A DNA stretch of 64,000 nt from Stichopus chloronotus (lineage: Eukaryota > Echinodermata > Holothuroidea > Aspidochirotida > Stichopodidae): positions 13,161,415 through 13,225,414 of the forward strand of contig CM037840.1 of NCBI GenBank assembly GCA_021234535.1, in the 5' to 3' direction. The position numbers and the translations under genes were made by a program. Below are positions 11,001 through 23,000 of this stretch, piece by piece. Every line of letters starts with the position of its first letter. Position 1 is the stretch's first letter. A model generated the notes under the pieces. It ran no database searches. It was not told the origin of the DNA and worked only from the letters and a program-made list of their open reading frames with translations.

Positions 11001-14000
11001 AACGCACCAGTCATCTTGATGACATGCGCCACAGAATATTTGAAACCATCCCTCGTAAAACCAACACAAAAAAACAGTGGAGAGCTTGCAACCTGCATAA
11101 AAATACGATTAGCTATTATATGGCTGCATGTGAACGGACTCACGGTCCTTTGATCAGGAGAAACTGAAGAGAATGATAAACACTGTATCTCGTGAAAATA
11201 GGAACAGAGAGAGTGACAGTGAATTTTCACTGTCTGTACATTTCATCTACTTCAAGCACAAGCCACACTTTAGTTTCTAACCATTCCATCTCCTTGCAAT
11301 AGATATGACAACCTACGCAGACTTATAATTTGAAGATCTGCAGTGGCATCTGCCACATGCCGGATATTTATCTGAAAGCAAATTACAAGCTCTGCATATA
11401 ATAGCACCTCATAACAGGTTTTTCTTCTGGGAAAAAAAATCAAATGTTAGGCAAATTGTGATGAGCAGTTTTGGATTAGCATTTTCAGCACTACAGTATC
11501 CATACCTTCCACATTGCAAAGCATGAGCACAGCTCTAGCAGATCTACGGTACCGTGAAATCTAGATGGAAAATTTATTGGCAAATCTTGCAAACCAATAT
11601 CCAAGCTACCAGTTTAGTGGCACTGCAGAAAGAGGGATCGGAAGCACGAAGCATTTTGCAGAAAATGAGGGTATACTGTTTAAGGCTTTAACAATTAGCT
11701 TGAAAGGTCTCATCTGCATGAAAAATCTACCAAAACAACTTCACACAAAGATTGCTCTACAAACATGTCTCTTTCCCCAGAATACCTATCAAAAAACATG
11801 TCAGTGAAGTTGTTGGCGACTTCATACATGCAAACTTAACAAGCTCACTACACTGTGTTGGAATATTAAAGTTGATACGGACACAGTTGCTAATATTTAT
11901 ACATCCACAGCAGAGGGTAAGTTCCCACAAGTGATATTTAAACGCAAAGTCATGGTAGTAGGTACATGTTGCATTGTAATGTTTCCTTCGATCAAGAAAA
12001 CAAAGGCGAATGTCAGAGAACTGGTTAATGTGCATCAGCACAAGTGTCAATGTAATCAGTGAACAAGTAATATACTTACCTCATCTTCATCAGAGCTAGA
12101 GCTAACCGCCTCCTCTTCTCCAGATGACTCGGCCTTCCTTTCCCCCTTGTCCTCAGTTGTACTCTCCTCTCCAGATTGTTCTGATTTTGCTTCCTCTTTT
12201 TCTTCCCCATCCTTTTCATCTCTATTTTCTTTTTTTTCTTCATCTTCTTCTTTGCCTTCATCTCTGGCTTCTTGTGAAGTCTCTTCCTGCACCTTCGCAA
12301 AGTCTGCATCACCACCTGCTTGCGGCGACCACGTTCCTGTCATTTCGGAGCTCCTACCAACGTCCTCCTCTGGGGAGACGACCTTGGCAGCAGCAGCATC
12401 AGCCTTCCTCCCATCTTCACTATCACCATCATCTGACTTCTCCATATTGCTAGTTGTCCCCTCCTCTGCATCGTCTCCACCTACATTGTCCTCATTCACA
12501 TCAACATCTTCATCATGCTTATCCTTCTCTTCAAGCAATTCGTTTGCATCATCTTTGTCAGACTTTCCTTCCAGATTATTGCTCACAATCACAACTGGTA
12601 GAGCTTGGTGACTTCTCTCCTCCAAACCTGACAGAATCTCCTCTTTGTCCCCTTCCTTGATAGATACATTTTCCTCTTCCTTTTCCATGTTCAATCCCAT
12701 TTCTGGAGAGGTATTGTCCTTGTCCACTTGGCTAACTTTCTCTTGTTGTTCCACACCTCCAGTCTGTGTGTTCTCACTATCGTCTTCATGTTCCCCTTGA
12801 TAAGTCTCCTCTCTTCTGCTGTTCACAGCTGCCTCCATCTCTTTATCTGCATCACCAGTTTCCTGTCCATCTGTCTCTGATCTGTCACTCTTCTCCTCTC
12901 CATCTTCATCTGTCCTTGGCTGTTTCTGCATTGTTCTTTCGTCATCTCCCTTCACTGATTCATCTTTTACTGCCTCTGATTCTGTTGCTGCAGTCATTGC
13001 ATCTTCCTCATCTGATGACGATGATGCCTGCTTCTCATCTGCCTTGAAATCTTCTTGTTGCACTTCTTCTTTCTCTGTCTCTGCTCCAATTGCTTCTAGT
13101 ACTTTTTCTTCCTCACCTGACAAGGAAGATACCTGCTCATCCCCATCTATCTCCTCCTCCCGATGAATAATTTCAAGCTTTTCTTTAATCTCTTCCCTCT
13201 TTGATTCTCCTTCCCGATTCTCCATCTCCTTATCGTGAGACTTCAGATCTTCCTCTGCCAGTCTTTCATCTTCATCTTGGACAGGGTCACCCACAGTTTC
13301 ACTGAGTGCATCTCCTTCACTACCGTCGTTCTCATCCACGACTTCAATCTCCCCCGATGCACGATTGTCTAATTTACCTTCCTCTGTGTCCTTGCCATCA
13401 CCATCTCCATCATCTGTGGCTTCTGCTAGCTCTCCCACCACTTTCTGATTGCGACCCTCTTCCTTTGATGATTCTCCTCTCTCCTCCTTCTTTTTCTCAT
13501 CCTCCGAGTCCGACGAAGATGAAGATGACGTTCTCGACAGGGGTCTATAATCGTCTTCAGAATTACTTACAGATGCCCTTGACTTTGACCTCAGGCTTGT
13601 AATTTCTTCCTCTTCATCCGATGATGCTTGCTTTATTTCAAACTCAGAGTCGGGTTCCTCTGCTCTTTCCTCTACCGCTGAAGTTGGTTCCACCTTTTGC
13701 TCTTCCTCCGTATTTTCCGCATCACCAGATTTAGAATTTTCCTCTGACTTGACAGAAACCACCTCATCATTTTTTCCATCTTTTTCAATTGCTTCCTCTT
13801 CTCTCTGAGATTCCATCCCTGCTTCTTCATCTTTCGTCTCCTCAGACTTAACTGACTCAACTTCATCATCAGATTCCTTTTCTGGTGACTTCGTCTGAAG
13901 TATGTATCCCTCGGCTGGATTAGCCTCACCTTCTGACTCATTCTTGGCTTCGTCAAGGTCCCTGATAGTTGTGGATGTCTCTTTTGTGACATTTGACTTT

Positions 14001-17000
14001 TTCTCTCCATCTGATTCCTCTTCAAACTCAGAATCACTGCACCTTCCTTCTTCGTTCGTGACTGATTTCTCAGATTCCGAAAAGAAGTGATCCGACGTTC
14101 CAGTTGCTTGCTCTTTACTCTGTGAAAGAGCATCTTCATCTGGAAATGCAAGTGAGAAAAAAATTTTGTGTGATCCTTTTTACTACATCACAGCAAAGTA
14201 TAACACATGAGACTCATAGCCAATAATCACTGGACTAGACTACAAAGAATGATGAAGGATAAAACCCAGAAATAAAGTACAACCACAGCTATAATGGTAC
14301 CTTTGACTCCTGAGCATGTGTACATGGCAGACATTACACGGAGCATCATGTTTAATCCGTAACATCCCACCACCAACAGCAATGATGGTATTATTAAATT
14401 AATGTGAGTAATTTTGCAGAGCTTCACTGCAAGTCCATCACAACCCACCTCTAACAGTAATAATGATATCAGTAATATGTGGAACATCGCACAGAGTGTC
14501 ACTGTAATCCCATCGCAACAAACCACCAACCACAGTAATGATGATATCAGTAACATGTGGAACATCGCATGGAGTGTCACTGTAATCCCATCACAACAAA
14601 CTACCAACAACAGTAACGATGATATCAATATGTGAAACATCGCACAGTGTCACTGTAATCCCATCGCAACAAACTACCAACAACAGTAACAATGATATCA
14701 ATGTGTGAAACATCGCACAGAGTGTCACTGTAATCCCATCACAACAAACCACCAACAACAGTAACGATGATATCAATATGTGAAACATCGCACAGTGTAA
14801 CTGTAATCCCATCACAACAAACCACCAACAACAGTAACGATGATATCAATATGTGGAACATCGCACAGTGTCACTGTAGTCCCATCGCAACAAACCACCA
14901 ACAACAGTAACGATGATATCAGTAATATGTGGAACATCGCACAGAGTGTCACTGTAATCCCATCACAACAAACTACCAACAACAGTAACGATGATATCAA
15001 TATGTGAAACATCGCACAGAGTGTCACTGTAATCCCATTGCAACAAACCACCAAAAATAGTAACGATGATATCAAGTTGTGAAACATTGCACATAGTGTA
15101 ACTGTAATTCCATCTTCACAAACTACCAACAACAGTTACGATGATATAAAAACATTGCACATAGAATCGCTGTAATCCCATCACAACAAACCCCCAACGA
15201 CAGAAGTGATGGTATCATTAACTTGATGTGAGATGTGACACGTGCAGAGCCTGGTTGTCAGTCCATCAAAAGTAGCTACCACACACACACACATGTTGCC
15301 AGCAACCATATACCATTGTATCACAATTAAACTTTCACAATAATTTTGACCCACCTGCATTGCCATCGCTCTTTCTTGCCTCTTCTTCATCTTTCACATT
15401 TTCTTCATCCTCGTCGAAGTCGTCCTCGTATTCGTCTGCATCTGAAAATCAGAGACAAACCAAAAACCCATCTCAGAGGAGAAAAATTTTTATGAATCTT
15501 ACAATCTGTTGTTGAATCTGAAAATAAATTAAAAATTGCTTCACTTTCTTGACTGTTTCACTGAAGGAAATCACCCATTCTTTTTACCTTTCAGCACAAG
15601 CAAACTGACTTGGTCATCATTTAAGGTTTAATAAAAAATAATGTATCATTTGAAAATGTTCACTGTGCCGAGAGCGATTCACAAAGAAATATAAATACTT
15701 ATTTCTAAACAAGACCCTTGAGTGCATTGAATTACAAAAAAAAAGAAAGGACAAACGTTTTAGTACAGTTCCCTCTGCATAGAGATATGTAGTGAAATGG
15801 AGTGATATGGATATGAAAGAAAAATGAGCAATAGGGAGAGGCAGCGTCCGGGGGCAAGGGACTTTGGGGTTTTGGATGAGACGGTTTTGATGGCATCTGT
15901 CTTTAAATAGAGACTTGCTATTAAAAGCAAAGGAGCGGCACATTAGCTAAGGAGAGGAGACATCTGAAGGTAAGCGGAATTTTTTTTTTTTAATATCAGA
16001 ATGAACATTGTTGGTAAAGTAGTCCACAATACTGTAAACTGTGGAAAGAGTTGACAAGGCCTCCATCACTTGGGGATCAAGTGCAGTCTTATCTCTACCC
16101 AAAAATTATTGACAAGTTGTTAATATTTATTTAAGGTTAAGATATTTCTTTCCTTTATCTTCCAACAAATTCCATCAACTGATATCAAAGATTCATCTCA
16201 CTAAAAAACAACTGTATCTATCTTTCCAGTGGCTTGAGGTTTTGCTTATGTTAGGAAGCAAGAAGAACAACAACAATAAACTTGCCACATTGCATGAAAC
16301 AATGGAAGTTTTCAATTCTGACTGCCAGTAAGACTTTTCAAGACGCATACAGCAAAGCCATCGACACAATTTCAGCCAACTTTACACAAAGTAAAGCTAC
16401 ATGCCATGCACATCAGCTGACTGCAACAAGTCACTGTAAGCCTTAAGAAATTGACAATTCTCACAGCGACGGTAATTCCGCCCAAAGTCAGTTGAAGTGG
16501 TATCTGAGATGGGAGATTCACTTTGCTTTTCTTCGTTGCTGATAGCTCAGGCTTGTATGACATATATTTGCTAGTTAACTATTTCAAGGTCTACATGCGT
16601 GTGCCAGTACACTAAGAAGTATGTTATCTGGAGTTATACATACTGGTGTACTGTTGAGTGAAAAGATGATCACTTTTAATTCAAGTCCTAGCAACTTCTT
16701 CGGTACAGTTAAATCTTTTTGCCATTTGTGGCAAAATCCCTACCACAAGTATACAAAAAGTCCCCCTTTTTCTGGGAATGTTGCAAAGCTCAGCAGGATG
16801 ACAAATACAGCTAGTTTGATTGAGTTTCCATATTTATAATAGGCTAATAGGACAAATTGGTATTTGTGACCTCAATAAAGTCACATTTATTGTCACAAGG
16901 TTATGTTTGAGGTATTCTCAACACTATTTTGGAGAGACGAGTTTACAATTATGGTCACCTGTCAACGTTTTGTCAAATTAAATCTGTTTTGATTAATACA

Positions 17001-20000
17001 GCCAACTTGTCCAAATTACTTCTAACCTTACAAAGGAAACCCTAACAGCTCTTTTGTAATTGCATTCCTTGTACTTCTTCTTTACATCATCAGAAACATT
17101 GAAACATTTTTGTGGTTTTCTATTATGAAGCTTTTCTTTTTTTAAAATTCCACCATTCGATGACACTAAATGCTGATAGAGAGCATCAACGACCTCTACA
17201 GAGGTTAAGGACTAACTAGATAAAGAAAAAGAGATGAAATATGTAAAAGAACGGGTCAAAAACCACCGGCATATCCAAGGGGGGAGGGGTAAGGGGGACC
17301 ATTCACTGTCCCACCAAAACTTGGGCTAAACAATTGTTTTATAGAAACAAAGATGGGAAAACCACTTCTTTGTAGAAGAAAATAACTTCACAGTTTCAAA
17401 CTTTTGTTGCACCCGATTGCGTCTGAAGGCATTACAGCAGCTTATACGGTAGAAAAATTTTCAAAAGATTAAGGGGACCTCTCTTAACTAGACCTTTCCT
17501 TATGTTACAGTACCACCAGTTTGGGACCGCGAAGGACTTGGATCTGCCGGTGGTCAAAAAATGAAGCATATACTCACCTCCACCACCACCACAGAGAATC
17601 TATGTGAGCAACAAGCAACTACCAACCATGTTAGGTCTTTCACTCTCAAAAAGAAGGCGACCAAATTGCAGGGCCAATATTCAGCTAAACCAGGCAATGA
17701 AGGTAGGCAAAGGCGAAAAAAAGCCACGAAAAAAGTGGATGATCGCAGTGGAAACGATTCGGAAAAAGTTCCAGAGACAGAAGAAACAAAGGGGAAAAAA
17801 TGGCGAGGCTCCAATTGTTAATAAACAGGAAGGAAAAGAATAAGAGGAATTAAAAGATGAAAATGGTGGAATGAAAAAGTGGCTTTTATTTTGCATTTTC
17901 ATTGCATTCCTTCAATTTCAAAGGCATTGTGATTCTTAAAGAGGGTGATAGTAAATTTAAGATGATATGAAGCAATCTCTGATTAGCTGTGTTATGAAAA
18001 ATCCCAAGTGAATGAAATTTCATGGAGCTTGATGTGATTTATTTTTTTAAATGATAAACAAAGCTTGATACAATGCTTTGAGAAAAATAAAGTTATGATC
18101 AACATTTGATAATTTGATACATCATACTTTTTAGTAGCATTATTAACCCTCGTTGGTGATAATTGCAACTGAACTTGCTATCTTGCTGCATGACAGAAGT
18201 GAACTTGCAGCAAACCGAACATCACAGTGATCTACTGCAGTCTTTCTATAATCTTTGCATGCAACCTCTCCCTCCAGATGTTTCATACACCAAGAGCTAA
18301 ATACGGTTTATATTGCCTTCAACATCCACTGGTCCTCCAAAATGAATATAGCCGGTCAAGCCATGGCCAAAAGAAAAACATTAAAATCACAAAATATGGC
18401 AAACCACTCCTTTCTCAGAGTGAAGTCTATTGTCATGCGTTTGCTACAAGTTCTTCACTCGTAACAAAATGCGTTCAATTCCGAGGTATCATACATCACC
18501 TTTGGAACGTGAGGATGTCAGGGCAGCATGCATCTGAAATGATGAGAGTGTCACCCTCTTTTGAATACAAAAATGACATACTTTGCTTTGGACTGAACAC
18601 TCTGATAAGCTGAAATAGATTCATTCTTTAAGATGTTAAAGTAGCATAATCTGATATTTTATGGATCTGTTGCATTGTTCCTAAAGTTGGCATATTGTAA
18701 CACAATCAAAATTTTCCTTTCAAGAAAGCACCATCATGTCTAGCCAGGCATCTAGTTGATAAACACCTCAAACTAGTTTTCCGCATTGCAGACTGAACGA
18801 GGTACACATTTCTCAAGCCACATTGCACTTCTTGAAGCAAGGATCCTCAAGCAAGGAGCAAGCAGTGCGGAGCAATTTTCAAGCTAGGGACACATATCAA
18901 TATTGATTGATTACGTAATGGAAGAAAACTTCTTAAGTCAAAGTGTGTTAAATTAGGGTACCAATACTACACACCTTCAAATGTTACCCAAGTATGATTT
19001 GAAGGGGCAAAAAAAAAATTATGGTACTTTCATTTAGGAAAATAATTTACCATACATATTACTAGACTGCTTTTTTGATGGTGACATGTGACTAAGCAAA
19101 GTCACCTCAACCCCTGCCATCCCTCTCCATGCAAACAAAGAAAACTTTGAGACGTATAATATCAACGGTGGCGTTCATCTATGACTGGCGCCAAATTGTC
19201 ACAAAGTTCACGTTTTGGTAACAATTGGTGATTCTTGTTTTGTGCTAACAGATTCAACAGTGTAATAAATACAAATGACTATTTTACTAGAAGAGTACTG
19301 TAGCAGTAAGCCACCGAAAAATTTTTCAGAGCAGAATTTCTGGTGACAAGAAATGATCAAAACGTTCATGACATACAATTGACTGACGTGACTATAATAA
19401 AGTACAAGAACAGTTTTAAAGAGAAAATGAAAATTAATATTTTGCCTATCAAATAAAGTATTCCAAAGATATACATCTTCCCGTTCTTTCTTTCTTTTCG
19501 GAAACGGTTAGACTCCTTCCAGCTGTAAGTTATGGACCAGCTTTGAGCTTGACCTAGGTCATCAGGCCGGGACAAAGAGCTCCAGCTGCTTCTGCAAAAG
19601 GCCCATACTATGCAGTATACAATCCCAAGATTGCAGAATATTCACTTTTTCATATTTTTGTATACCACATAAACTTTGCTAGCCTAGTGTTGGCCCTCAA
19701 TCTTTGGAGATTTTACGAAATGGGGACCTCGACAAGGCACATCATAGGTCCATAGCTTACTATATGAAAAAAACTTAGGCAGGTTTGCAAAACAGGAACA
19801 AAGTTTGATGAATTACGACTTTCAAATATTTAAATTACAGTTAAGTACTGGTGATAAATACTAGTCTCCACCATTTTATGTGGAACTTCTTTCCATTTGA
19901 GGCCAATTGAGAAAAAAAAAAAAACATAACAAGTTCCTTGAGGTAACCAGACACACGGTGTTGCTCTCTTCTGTTACACAAAGGCAATAGAGTGAGTCTT

Positions 20001-23000
20001 CGACGCATTACACATGTAGCAATCCATAATTCAAAACATCACCCAATTCGACAGGCTAGAAAATTAAAGGCAGTCTTGGAAGGCAAAACAACTCCAAGGA
20101 GCACAAACGTTCTCAAAATTTTCCACGTTTGTTGATGTGAGCACTTAGAACAGATGACAATAATTACAGCCAGTGGTGGAACGACATTTAAATAACGACC
20201 ATATGTTTTACACAGTGTATTGTAAGGCATTTACACGGAGATAAGGTAATGTTGGCGAAGAAAAAAAAACAAAATGGAGGAATCCACTGCAAACGTTGAT
20301 ACAGATATTAATGCATTGATAGAGGTGACTGGTTCGTGAAATTTGTCGGTGGATGTAACTAACAGTTAAACAGATTGGCTTGAAATGCAACAGTCACAAT
20401 AAGGAATGAACTTATAGAGAAAAGGCCGTGAAATTCATTCAAAATTTACAAATATTTTATGACCATCCAGACATATGAGCACATTTACAGACTATGTCTG
20501 CCTTTGACTGGGAATATCACTGGAAACAAAATTTTGTGAATTTGAATTGTAACACATCACTCATTTAAACTGATTTTAGCCTGCAGAAATAATGAAATAT
20601 TTCCGAGCCCTTTCTCACATGAAAAATGGATGAATATTGAAAGGCAATAGGTCAGTTCCATTAGCAAGGCAAATAGAAAGGATGAGCACAGACATTGTGA
20701 AATGACCAGTGATGTCATCGTGTGATACATGAAGAGGTCAAAGGTCAAGTGTATTTGCACTCTTCAGAAAAACAAGAGAAGTAAACACCAACATTAAAAC
20801 AGGACGCAACCGAAAATCAATACCGTGTCTCCATGTACGTGCACGGATGACACAAATCACACAAATCTGTTGACTCAATGTCAGCTCTGAACGCAAACAA
20901 TCACATCGTAGAAATGAAAAATGTACCAGTTGCACTGATTCACCTTTTTTTTTTCTTTTTTTTTTGCGACAATCTTTCCAAGCAAGTTAGCTCATGAAAG
21001 CATGCATCACCTTATCTTTCACGCCACGACATTATTTCAGCACACGACCCAGTGCCCGTAATGAGAGTGACGTCTTAACATCCCTCACTGATATTCCAAA
21101 TGCAACCCATACAAGTATACACGGAGATATGGGGGAGTGTGGCTGTGGCGAGCCATCACAGATTACCGTCTGATTTTCTGCATTTGCCTTGCTATTAGAG
21201 GTGATCTGATTTTCCAAAATGATAAAGAATAACCCACAAGTAGAACTATGAATGAAACACGTTAAAGGTCAATAAAAGAATGAGTGAGACACATTGAGAA
21301 GAATTAACAAACAGTCTGCTTGAAATTTGCAAGAAGGCAATAAAAAGGTCATCTTGTTAGTGTAGCGGTTAGTATAGAATGCTAACAGCAACCCTGACCA
21401 TCCATACATTGCGTGACCCAACAGCAGATATCTTGTGCAGCTATTGGCTGCAAATGAGGATTTCTTTCTCTATGATCAACTACAACATACACGACAATAA
21501 ATCATCCACAGGACAGCAGTTCACCGAGACGTCTCAGCATACTGACCCATTTGCATCGTGACCAAACGGTGGTCAGATGCTGTAAATAGTCCTCACTCAA
21601 TAAGTTTGAAGCTAGCTCACAATTAGGGACTAAAAGTATTAATGGTTTGGCCACAAGGGTTTTCGGAATCGAAAATGAAGGGACTGCAGGCTGTGTATTT
21701 TTAAGGTCTTTACGTTCTGACAGCAAAAAGTGTGTTTGATACCAGACAAATGTGATGATGATGTGTTTGAAGGAGAAAGAGATGTTGACTTTTGCCTACT
21801 CTCTGAAGTCTCTCTCCATCTTACTCATGATCTGACTTCTAATCACTAGTCTTCAAAGTCATCTTCGTAGCCGTGGTTATCAACACTTACGCAATTCTGC
21901 CTCCAGAGGAAATCCCTGGCAGGTACCACCTCTGAGTAGGAGGAGGCTTTTTTTTGGGACCAGTTAGAAGTCCTAACTCTTGCCATTTGCTTGCCTCGTT
22001 TGCTGCCTGTGCCAGCAGTTTCTGATTTCAAACTTTTTATGGACCTGTGCTGATAACCAGCTCTTAACTTTGCCTTCTCTCTCCTCGAATCTATCCTTTT
22101 ATTGTTTGACACAGATGATTCTGTCCCCTTTCCCGCCCCCTTCTCGTTCATCTCGCTGTTGCTGCTGTCTGCCTTTGGTGTTCTGCTGCCAATGCTGTTG
22201 GTATTTTCCCCCCTCCCGATCTCCCCGTCGGAGTACCCTTCACTGTCCAGCCTACTGCTGAACCCGTCGTCGCCAGTGCCACTGCCGGGCCTGTCTTCCC
22301 CAAACTTGAACCCATAGGCCGCATCACTGTCAAAGTGCTGCAGGCGACCTCTCCTGACCTCACTTCCGAAGGTCGAAGAGTTGCCGATGCCATCCGACAC
22401 AGCGGTGCTTTCCCTCGAGCTTTCCCGATTTGTATTTGACTTTGAGTGACTAGAATTAGAACCCGAAGTGGGACTCTTTCGACCGTCCCCTTTACCCTCA
22501 TTAATATTCAATCCCTCCACACCCTCTACTAATGATCCACTTTCTTCACATGACGACTGAGCTGACTTTGAACCCTTAGAGGTAACTTTCATGTCAGAAT
22601 GCACTGACAATACTGACTCTAAGACCTGCGCACCATCCCCTGGGTCCCAGTCCCGTTTCCTCTGAGATTCTGACCTATCAAACCCAGATTGATTTTTTAC
22701 GAGATTGCCCTCCTCTTTCTCTTGCGACTTGTAATCCTGACCTCCAGAGGACTTGGAGGAGAATTTTTCTATGTCATCAGAGGAGAAAGTTGACCTTTCA
22801 CCTTCACCTGACATGGCCGAAGTGCTCCTCCTGTGTCCATCCACCTTTGGCGATTCCACGCTATTGTCTGTGTCAAGGGACAAAGACCTTAGGCTCTCAC
22901 TGGAGATTGGGGACAGCTTGGAGAAGTCCCCTATCATCGGAGGAGGACTTTCCTGCGTTAATACAGATGAGGAGAGAACCTCCTTCAAGCTCTGATCCTC

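Larger units (their letters stand above)
15442..21890 (-). other. Large intron interval, one exon probably missing
   Basis: 6.4 kb containing no clear exon apart from the 22-nt candidate at 17578-17599. Also here: a poly-T/A tract near 15980, a poly-T run at 20947-20964, and the 5' half of a tRNA-like sequence at 21349-21375 (TTAGTGTAGCGGTTAGTAT, an A-box match, with no B-box). A Lys-rich + strand open frame at 17561-17843 is not supported as a gene. Confidence 0.5.

Noticed and set aside
12124..13602. Several + strand open frames opposite the acidic exon, rich in Ser/Leu/Pro/His
   Set aside because: They are antisense shadows of GAA/GAG/GAT-rich coding sequence, which has few stops on the other strand. 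The - strand frame has splice sites, phase fit and family identity.
14227..15132. Long - strand frames with repeated LLLVVCCDGITVTLC blocks, looking like a membrane repeat protein
   Set aside because: The frames follow the 74-bp minisatellite; changes of unit length break them, and nothing links them to exons.
17561..17843. Lys/Glu-rich + strand open frames (KKATKKVDDRSGNDSEK) with coding-like composition
   Set aside because: Two different frames are open over the same stretch, the sequence is A-rich, and no start context, partner exon or family match was found.
21349..21375. tRNA-like A-box (TTAGTGTAGCGGTTAGTAT)
   Set aside because: No B-box, anticodon arm or matching acceptor strand follows, so no tRNA can be called.
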